DNA from: an uncultured Acidiphilium sp.
Lineage (GTDB): Bacteria; Bacillota; Clostridia; Christensenellales; Borkfalkiaceae
Direction: 5' to 3'
DNA: 64,000 bases
Assembly: GCA_902495325.1 (NCBI GenBank)
Contig: CABUWK010000005.1
Location: 12,602-76,601 of the forward strand
The first letter of the stretch is position 1. Each line of letters opens with the position of its first letter. A model generated the notes under the pieces. It was not told the DNA's origin, searched no databases, and was given only the letters and a program-made list of their open reading frames with translations. This document shows, piece after piece, positions 59,151 to 64,000 of the stretch. A program made the translations under genes and the position numbers.

Positions 59151-60386
59151 TCACAAAATCGCGGCGAATTCCGACCTTGGCAGACCTGATTTTTCGGACA
59201 CGATTCGCACCGCTTGCTTCACCACAGACAGAGAAAGATGCAGATTATCTGCAATCTCTTTGTTACCCATACCAAAGGCTGCGAGCTTTGCAACCTCGCG
59301 CTCCTTATCGGAAAGTGTGGTCAGGATTGTCTTTCCTCTGACTGCACCCGAGAGCTTCGACCAACCCTCATTATATACCTTATAGAGCTTTTTTACCTCT
59401 TTCCAAGCATTCTCGTCAACAAGGGAGAGACGCTTCTCCATCAATGTATCCAGAGCACGGCAGTATTCGGCAAGCACTCCGTAAAACTTATCGGGTAGCG
59501 CCAACTCGATGGCTTTGTCGATGTGGTAGATCGCATCCTCATCCTTGCCGCAGTTGTGGTAAATTGCGGCACAGGTAAGGCGCAGATAGATCTCTGCCAT
59601 AATGGTATTATTGGCTCTCGCCCACGAGATCAGCGGCTCAACAGAGAAGGAAATGACCGACATAATATAAAGACCTTGCGTTCCGTCTACCTTGACAAGA
59701 CCCATCGCAACTGCATAACCGAGGGCGTACAGATATTTGGCGTAATACACCTTCGCAGCAGGGTATGCATCCTTGTGAATTGGCTCAAAGCGCCCTTTTT
59801 TGAACCATTCCGGGAAGCTTTGGACGTTATATACCATGATATCGACCGCACTGATTGCAAGCTGCATCACGTCTCGGTCATTGTCGTTTTTGGCAGGTGC
59901 TTCGGATATATGGATCTTGGCTCTGCGCCACATTTCAATATCGCCTTTCCATATCGCGCACATAGCGAGAAGCATACCTGCTGAGAGAACGGCATAGAAG
60001 CCTGAGTGCTTATTCAAAAGGTAGTTTGCGCTCTCGTACACATTATCAATGTCACCGCGAGAGTATGCGACCTCAGCTTCAAAAAGCACTCGAGCTTCGT
60101 GATTGAACGCAAGGCTTTCACCTACATCGTCAGCAGTTCCGGGCGTGTTATAGAGATCTGTCATATAAAGAAAAGGCGTTTTGCGAGGAAGTGGCATATC
60201 CGCATCACGCTTTGATCGCGCCGCCTTGGTTCTACCATCAATGGGCTTTTTAGCATTGTGCGGTATCATCCACGCTCTACCCAAACGGGTTGCTCCTTCT
60301 ATTCTTCCGTTCGCACAAAGAACCTGAACAAATCTTTTTGAAAGCCCCCATTTTTTAGCGGCTTCGTCTATACTTATATAATCCAT
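59151..60386 (-). CDS. LuxR-type regulator with excisionase-like N-terminal HTH and helical-repeat middle
   Basis: 411 residues. Residues 1-45 look like an HTH_17/MerR-type binding domain (SIDEAAKKWGLSKRFVQVLCANGRIEGATRLGRAWMIP). Residues 100-330 are helical, TPR-like. Residues about 350-411 are a LuxR HTH (LSDKEREVAKLAAFGMGNKEIADNLHLSLSVVKQAV). Two DNA-binding ends on one protein are unusual. No receiver or PAS domain. Preceded by a consensus promoter and two palindromic sites in the leader, so autoregulation is likely. It probably controls the secreted-protein genes downstream. Confidence 0.78.
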   Translation of the reverse strand: MDYISIDEAAKKWGLSKRFVQVLCANGRIEGATRLGRAWMIPHNAKKPIDGRTKAARSKRDADMPLPRKTPFLYMTDLYNTPGTADDVGESLAFNHEARVLFEAEVAYSRGDIDNVYESANYLLNKHSGFYAVLSAGMLLAMCAIWKGDIEMWRRAKIHISEAPAKNDNDRDVMQLAISAVDIMVYNVQSFPEWFKKGRFEPIHKDAYPAAKVYYAKYLYALGYAVAMGLVKVDGTQGLYIMSVISFSVEPLISWARANNTIMAEIYLRLTCAAIYHNCGKDEDAIYHIDKAIELALPDKFYGVLAEYCRALDTLMEKRLSLVDENAWKEVKKLYKVYNEGWSKLSGAVRGKTILTTLSDKEREVAKLAAFGMGNKEIADNLHLSLSVVKQAVRIVSEKSGLPRSEFAAIL

Positions 60387-60417
60387 TTTTAACCTCTCAA
60401 ACAGGTGTTTTATATCA

Positions 60418-60456
60418 TTCGCAAGTGCGAATTGTATTACCGTTCGCTTTTGCGTA
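60418..60456. promoter_or_regulatory. palindromic operator-like sites in the LuxR-type gene leader
   Basis: Perfect 14-base palindrome TTCGCAAGTGCGAA (60418-60431) and the related TTCGCTTTTGCGTA (60443-60456), just downstream of the -10. Confidence 0.6.
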
Positions 60457-60460
60457 TTAT

Positions 60461-60489
60461 ATTATACACCGATTTTTGAGATTTGTCAA
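60461..60489 (-). promoter_or_regulatory. promoter of the LuxR-type regulator
   Basis: Minus strand TTGACA (60484-60489), 17-base spacer, TATAAT (60461-60466). Confidence 0.88.
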
Positions 60490-60553
60490 TCGGTCAGAAC
60501 AAATCTTGATCAAAAAGGTATCGGATATTTCACCGATGCCTTTGGGGTGTTTT

Positions 60554-61105
60554 TTATTTTGAAATGCGATATCTTTGGTTCTTCTCTTTCGTATAGTGAG
60601 CGAAGTAGTCGATCAGCCATTCCTTTGTTGTGAACACTCCGTTTTGCACCCTTACAAAGCGAAGCCCATCTTCCTTTTTCATCCAAGAATTTATGAGATC
60701 GTTTGAGCATCCCACAAGCCTTGCTGCTTGCGTGGTGGTCAGTACCGTAGGACTTTTACTCCATTCTGCTCGTAACTCGATTTTCAGATTCGTGATGGTC
60801 GTTTGGCTGATCTTAATTGCTTTTTCCTTTCGTAGGCTTGGAATCTTTTGCGTTGAGAATATTCCGTGAGGTATGCTTGGGGCATTCCCTTCGGAGCATT
60901 TCTCTATGTACTTGATCAACTCGCTTCTTGGCACAGAATATTGTCTTGTTTTCTTTTCTCCGATGGTGCATTTGATGTGTCCGTTTTGCAAAAGCCACGC
61001 AGCTTTGCGTTTGCTGATATGTAAGATGCATCTGACTTGTTCGAGCGAGAGGATAGAGGGATAATTCCTTCGGATTTCTTCCACGGTCATGGTCAGCATC
61101 ATCAT
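60554..61105 (-). CDS. double HTH_17 (excisionase-type) DNA-binding protein
   Basis: 183 residues. Two excisionase-like helix-turn-helix segments: LSLEQVRCILHISKRKAAWLL near residue 18 and LTTTQAARLVGCSNDLINSWM near 130. Such small proteins bend DNA at recombination sites or regulate element genes. The ATG overlaps the stop of the upstream 84-residue gene by four bases. It lies at the right end of the island, where int/xis genes usually sit, but no integrase follows. Confidence 0.7.
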   Translation of the reverse strand: MMMLTMTVEEIRRNYPSILSLEQVRCILHISKRKAAWLLQNGHIKCTIGEKKTRQYSVPRSELIKYIEKCSEGNAPSIPHGIFSTQKIPSLRKEKAIKISQTTITNLKIELRAEWSKSPTVLTTTQAARLVGCSNDLINSWMKKEDGLRFVRVQNGVFTTKEWLIDYFAHYTKEKNQRYRISK

Positions 61106-61356
61106 TTTACTTCATGCCCTATCTTATAGGTTCTTCCTTGTCGGTCACTATGATCGACAATGGTTTCTATAAGATCCACCTTGGCGATTATGTATGAGCC
61201 CTGAAACACGAAGGCACGAAGCTCCTTGCTTTTTATTAATTCGTAAATCCGATTTTTCCCAAAGGGTGAGCATTTGCTTGCCTTGAGGGGACTCATCACA
61301 TCCGGGACTTTTGCGAGCATTCTTTCAAGCTCTGCAACCTTTTCTTCTCTTGTCAT
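61102..61356 (-). CDS. excisionase-like HTH protein
   Basis: 84 residues. SPFGKNRIYELIKSKELRAFVFQGSYIIAKVDL matches the Xis/HTH_17 pattern (helix-turn-helix, then a wing with an exposed loop), as in small Tn916-type excisionases. Ribosome site is modest (GGAGAATCC). Translationally coupled to the 183-residue HTH gene. Its position 300 bases from attR fits a recombination directionality factor. Confidence 0.7.
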   Translation of the reverse strand: MTREEKVAELERMLAKVPDVMSPLKASKCSPFGKNRIYELIKSKELRAFVFQGSYIIAKVDLIETIVDHSDRQGRTYKIGHEVK

Positions 61357-61649
61357 TTTGGATTCTCCTATTTCGTTTTTTAATTAGGCAGACGGCATAC
61401 CGTAAGGTAAATATTTCGTTGTTTTATATGCATTTTTGCCCAAGCGACGATACCATTCGAACCCACCATTTTTGTGGTTGTTTTTCCTTGATTTTTTGCT
61501 TAAATTTTTTTCGGATTTTTGCCCTTCTCGCACAAATTTCTCGCATTTTTCCCAAAAACCGTCCATTTTAACTCTTTTTTGTCCTTTTTAGCAGTAAAAT
61601 TAGGGATGCAGAGGGATGAACCGTGAACCCCCGGGAGCGGAACGATCCA
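61357..61649. other. right end of the element, no integrase
   Basis: Contains two TTCTCGCA sites (61525-61532, 61538-61545) and a GC-rich CCCCCGGGAGCGG stretch before the core. A 60-codon minus-strand frame at 61384-61566 lacks a ribosome site and overlaps the arm sites, so it is not called. Confidence 0.6.
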
Positions 61650-61707
61650 GTCTTGAAAACCGTTTGCCTTCACGGGCGCGTGAGTTCGAATCTCACACCC
61701 TCCGCCA
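61650..61707 (+). pseudogene. attR: 3' half of the disrupted tRNA-Ser(TGA)
   Basis: Core GTCTTGAAAA (61650-61659) followed by anticodon 3' stem, long variable arm, T-arm GTTCGAA and acceptor ACCCTCC, discriminator G, CCA. The bases before the core do not form a 5' half; the fitting 5' half is at 51294-51334. Confidence 0.82.
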
Positions 61708-61711
61708 AGTG

Positions 61712-61758
61712 AAACCTAAATCGAATACGAAAGTGTTCGGATTAGGTTTTATTTTTTT
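61712..61758 (+). terminator. original terminator of the split tRNA-Ser gene
   Basis: AAACCTAA ... TTAGGTTT with an inner GAATAC/GTGTTC stem, then a T-rich run. Confidence 0.82.
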
Positions 61759-61765
61759 AGTAAAA

Positions 61766-61793
61766 ACGGCTAATGCGTATATGCAATAGCCGT
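61766..61793 (-). terminator. terminator of the micro-gene
   Basis: ACGGCTAATGC (61766-61776) and GCAATAGCCGT (61783-61793); on the minus strand the stem is followed by TTTTT. Confidence 0.75.
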
Positions 61794-61822
61794 AAATTTT
61801 AGAGATAAGGAGGTGACCCACG

Positions 61823-61855
61823 GTGCCACTTGGGAGCCAACTTATTTATGCTTGA
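61823..61855 (+). CDS. possible antisense micro-ORF (10 codons)
   Basis: GTG at 61823 nine bases after AAGGAGG (61807-61813) would encode MPLGSQLIYA. It overlaps the micro-gene on the other strand. The ribosome-site sequence is also the complement of the micro-gene's own site, so its presence may serve RNA pairing rather than translation. Confidence 0.2.
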   Translation: MPLGSQLIYA

Positions 61856-61901
61856 TAACTCCGTAAGAAATTATCATAAGAGCCTTAAACAAGGCTTTCA
61901 T
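61842..61901 (-). CDS. 19-residue hydrophobic cationic peptide, candidate type I toxin
   Basis: ATG 61899-61901 to TAA 61842-61844 encodes MKALFKALMIISYGVIKHK: basic ends around a hydrophobic core long enough to lie in or across a membrane surface. A textbook ribosome site TAAGGAGGTGA (61907-61917) stands at the right distance, a consensus promoter is at 61960-61988 and a terminator at 61766-61793, so this is a complete gene although tiny. The 3' UTR contains TCACCTCCTTA (plus strand 61806-61816), an exact 11-nt complement of the ribosome site, so the mRNA can fold back on itself and hide the start. This is the layout of type I toxins. Toxicity is inference. Confidence 0.6.
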   Translation of the reverse strand: MKALFKALMIISYGVIKHK

Positions 61902-61959
61902 AAACATCACCTCCTTAACGCGCCAAGGCTAATAAGCACCTTAACGCTTTGGCAAAATT

Positions 61960-61988
61960 ATTATACAGATTTTTATTACAAAAGTCAA
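61960..61988 (-). promoter_or_regulatory. promoter of the micro-gene
   Basis: Minus strand TTGACT (61983-61988), 17-base spacer, TATAAT (61960-61965). The leader holds GCCAAGGC/GCTTTGGC, a small hairpin (61922-61953). Confidence 0.8.
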
Positions 61989-62168
61989 GTTGCAGACGGT
62001 TTTATGCCGCGAAAGGTTCTTGACGTGAGAAAGGAGTGTGTCAGGCTATCTTGCCAAAGGCAAACGAAAAGCCCCTCGGGGCTGTCGGTTGGCGGTTTAT
62101 TTGCCTACCGACACGCTCCTGAGAGGCTCAGGTCAAGAACACCGTGGAATAAATCGTCTGCGTTATTG
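61989..62168. other. intergenic region before the serine recombinase 3' end
   Basis: No gene. Contains GTTCTTGAC (about 62016) and GTCAAGAAC (about 62132) as an inverted pair and a CCCCTCGGGG-type hairpin near 62070; possibly the 3' end of the recombinase transcript or a recombination site. Confidence 0.5.
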
Positions 62169-63668
62169 TCAGATACGCATTATAAGTCTGAAATCTTTAA
62201 GTCCGTAATACTCTCTGTTTTGTATCACATACGGCATTTTGACGTTTTTGTCGTAAAAAGAAAAACCCTGACTTTCGTCAAGGTTTATCGTCTTTGGGGT
62301 GTTGTAGATAATTATCATCTTGTCGTCATACAACTGAATTTCTTTTATGAAGTAATTTATCAGTTGTAGCGGCTCTTTTTCAAGCGCGGATTTGTAATAG
62401 TTGATTATTTGCTCTTTGGAAAGTCTGAACGCCGTTTGAGATTTTTCAATCGTCAATCGCTTTTCGATGTCGGTCAGTTTATCTTCGAGTTCTCGCATAC
62501 GTTTCATAACCGTTGCGCTTTGTCCGCCTAATTCTATGGCTTGCATAATGTTGTTTATCGTATTCTCGGTTTGGCGTTTCTCTTTTATGAGATTTGTCAG
62601 AACCGAGTTTTGTTTTATGCGGTTTTCCTGCACTTGCAGTAAATACGTTGCCATTTTATCTAATATTTCGGGGCGTTGCATTTGTTCGCATACGTTGTCA
62701 AGTACATATTTTTCGAGTATTTCTTTCCTGACTTGCGACTTTTTGCAACCGCTTTGGTGTTTTCGTCCTAAACATTTGTAATAGCGTATTTTCTGTGCGT
62801 TTTTAGCCGTTCCGCATTCCGCAGAGATAGGACTGCCGCAGTAGCCGCATTTAATTTTGTTGCGAAGAAGATACACGACTTCAACGCTACGAGTTCCGTA
62901 TTTGTTGGTTTCGGTCTTTCGTCTTACGTTTTCGTAAATCTCCGTCGGCACGATTTGCGGATACATATTTGTAAAAACTTCGTTACCGTGTCTGTAAATA
63001 CCCGAATACTTTTCGTTTTTGAGTATATTGTAGACGGTATTTCTCGCAAACTTTTTACCGCGATTGAAAATGCCTCTTTCGGTAAGCGTTTTTATTATAT
63101 CTTTAACGTAAACGCCTTGCGCGTATTGGTCGTAAATAAATCTTACTACCTCGGCTTTTTCTTCGTCAATCACAACTTTATGATTTTCTACTTTATAGCC
63201 GTAAATGATACTTCCGCCCGTAAAGTTGCCTTTTTGTCTTGTTTCGTTCATTCCGCGCTTTACCTTTTGAGAAAGTTCGGCAGAATAATATTCAGCGTAG
63301 CCCTCAATCATACTTTCGAGTATAATCGCCTCGGGACTATCGGGAATATATTCGGTTGCGGAAACGACTTTAACGCCGTTGTCTTTAAGTGTTTTCTTGT
63401 GTTTCGTGGTTTCGTATTTATTGCGCGAAAACCTGTCGAATTTGTAAACGAGTACGACGTTGAAATCGTGTTTTTTGCTATCTTCTATCATCTGGCGGAA
63501 GTCGGGACGATTGTCGTTAGTACCCGTCATAGCACGGTCGATATAGGTTCTTAAAATGAGTATGTCGTTGTTTTTCGCATACTCGTTACATACACGGAGT
63601 TGTCCCTCTATGGACTGTTCCGTTTGGGTGTCGCTCGAATAACGAGCGTAAATAACTGCTGTTTTCAT
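62169..63668 (-). CDS. large serine recombinase
   Basis: 499 residues. Resolvase N-domain: YARYSSDTQTEQSIEGQ places the catalytic Ser near residue 11, with RPDFRQMI and VYKFDRFSRN following. The Recombinase domain starts about residue 160 (GYKVENHKVVIDEEKAEVVRFIYDQYAQG), and a zinc ribbon is at about 275-310 (KCGYCGSPISAECG ... RYYKCLGRKHQSGC). A coiled coil follows at about 360-420. Such enzymes integrate and excise phages and Tn4451-type elements. It is outside attR of the tRNA-Ser island and uses a different chemistry, so it belongs to another element extending beyond the right edge. Confidence 0.9.
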   Translation of the reverse strand: MKTAVIYARYSSDTQTEQSIEGQLRVCNEYAKNNDILILRTYIDRAMTGTNDNRPDFRQMIEDSKKHDFNVVLVYKFDRFSRNKYETTKHKKTLKDNGVKVVSATEYIPDSPEAIILESMIEGYAEYYSAELSQKVKRGMNETRQKGNFTGGSIIYGYKVENHKVVIDEEKAEVVRFIYDQYAQGVYVKDIIKTLTERGIFNRGKKFARNTVYNILKNEKYSGIYRHGNEVFTNMYPQIVPTEIYENVRRKTETNKYGTRSVEVVYLLRNKIKCGYCGSPISAECGTAKNAQKIRYYKCLGRKHQSGCKKSQVRKEILEKYVLDNVCEQMQRPEILDKMATYLLQVQENRIKQNSVLTNLIKEKRQTENTINNIMQAIELGGQSATVMKRMRELEDKLTDIEKRLTIEKSQTAFRLSKEQIINYYKSALEKEPLQLINYFIKEIQLYDDKMIIIYNTPKTINLDESQGFSFYDKNVKMPYVIQNREYYGLKDFRLIMRI

Positions 63669-63774
63669 TGTGATTTTTTACTCCTTTAATTTTATTTTTA
63701 GATTTGTCTTTCGACGGGAATGGAAAAAACGGAAACGAATTAATAATATTTTCTTTTATGTCTTACGGCTTTTC

Positions 63775-63816
63775 TCGTCAAGGGTTGCGCCAAGCAATGC
63801 ACTTTACCCTTGACGA
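63775..63816 (-). terminator. stem-loop between partial gene and serine recombinase
   Basis: TCGTCAAGGGT (63775-63785) and ACCCTTGACGA (63806-63816), perfect 11 bp, 20-base loop, with T residues on the minus strand after it only in short runs. Confidence 0.6.
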
Positions 63817-63858
63817 AAAAGTCGTTTTCGTTTAACCTTTCCCGATCCGAAAGACTAA

Positions 63859-64000
63859 TTAGTTGCAATGCGGCAACTGCGCTATAATTTCTTTGCTTAC
63901 CTTTCCGAGAATTTCGCCCTCGTTGATACAGGTGAAGTTATCGAAAAGCAACACTTTGCGGTCATCAACTCCGAAAGTGCATATAACATCTTCGTCCAAA
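63859..64000 (-). CDS. partial hypothetical gene, C-terminal 46 residues
   Basis: Minus-strand frame open from the window edge to TAA at 63859; ends GEILGKVSKEIIAQLPHCN. Codon use matches the serine recombinase. Start and main body lie outside the window. No family recognised; it may be part of the same second element. Confidence 0.5.
   Translation of the reverse strand, partial: LDEDVICTFGVDDRKVLLFDNFTCINEGEILGKVSKEIIAQLPHCN

Larger units (their letters stand above)
51325..61659. mobile_element. integrative element inserted in the anticodon loop of a tRNA-Ser gene
   Basis: Bounded by the 10-base core GTCTTGAAAA at 51325-51334 and 61650-61659; arm-like octamers at both ends; contents: an intact tRNA-Ser, three secreted proteins, a small Cys protein, a LuxR-type regulator and two excisionase-like genes at the right end. 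Codon use in the secreted-protein genes differs by eye from the core genes. No integrase is found between the ends, so it is either a remnant or mobilised by an enzyme in trans. Confidence 0.78.

Noticed and set aside
61384..61566. 60-codon minus-strand ORF near attR
   Set aside because: No ribosome site, overlaps arm-like octamers, no recognisable domain.
61806..61917. AAGGAGGTGA copies as fragments of 16S rRNA 3' end
   Set aside because: Similarity stops after the anti-SD complement; positions relative to start codons fit ribosome sites and foldback pairing.
62169..63668. Serine recombinase as integrase of the tRNA-Ser island
   Set aside because: It lies outside attR and serine integrases rarely use tRNA anticodon loops with arm-type sites; better assigned to a second element.

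Overview
The window looks like the replication-origin region of a low-to-mid GC Bacillota (Clostridia-type) chromosome. Evidence: dnaA, recF, dnaN, rpmH-rnpA-yidD-yidC-jag, rsmG and mnmG lie within about 17 kb; genes have strong Shine-Dalgarno sites and textbook sigma-A promoters; lipoproteins and clostridial families (YfhO, DegV, MATE, a glycyl-radical enzyme) are present. Lineage below class is not resolvable by eye.

1-13.4 kb: envelope and nutrient genes. A partial PlsC acyltransferase, a DUF368 polyprenyl-phosphate transporter, a cobalamin-riboswitch operon (DUF4430 lipoprotein plus ECF S component), a secreted tyrosine phosphatase lipoprotein, a tRNA-modification pair (rhodanese-TtcA-like fusion and TcdA), a MATE transporter, and a three-gene glycolipid-type operon (PlsC, GT8, and a GT8-PlsC fusion). 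13.5-34 kb: origin region. Mrp, recF(-), dnaA, mnmG, a membrane XRE regulator, DegV, a MarR gene broken by an amber codon, a DnaA-box cluster (22.1-22.35 kb), a CwlD-like amidase, YfhO, rsmG(-), then a second DnaA-box region with a DnaA-trio tract (27.6 kb) just before dnaN. The switch from rsmG(-) to dnaN(+) and the ribosomal/secretion operon fits initiation near 27.6 kb; dnaA is about 12 kb away from dnaN, which is unusual.

34-51 kb: BspA-like lipoprotein, DUF697 protein, glycyl-radical enzyme with activase, a six-tRNA cluster, ftsH, a possible structured RNA, a ParB/Noc-like gene, a four-gene operon (DUF2156-GNAT, Mrr-like nuclease, HAD-HD fusion, LOG), small regulators and a histidine phosphatase. 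Two families of short intergenic repeats recur through this and the earlier part.

51.1-61.7 kb: a likely integrative element of about 10.3 kb. It splits a tRNA-Ser(UGA) gene: the 5' half lies at 51.3 kb and the matching 3' half at 61.65 kb, sharing a 10-bp core. The element carries an intact tRNA-Ser(UGA), repeated TTCTCGCA arm-like sites at both ends, two excisionase-like genes, a LuxR-type regulator with an excisionase-like N-terminus, and three secreted Cys-motif proteins, two of which share an unnamed domain. No integrase is visible inside.

61.7-64 kb: a complete micro-gene (promoter, Shine-Dalgarno, 19-residue hydrophobic cationic peptide, terminator) whose 3' UTR contains an 11-nt perfect complement of its own ribosome-binding site, as in foldback-inhibited type I toxins; then a large serine recombinase and a partial gene. 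The micro-gene, the split tRNA-Ser island and the covarying hairpin repeats are the most interesting items.
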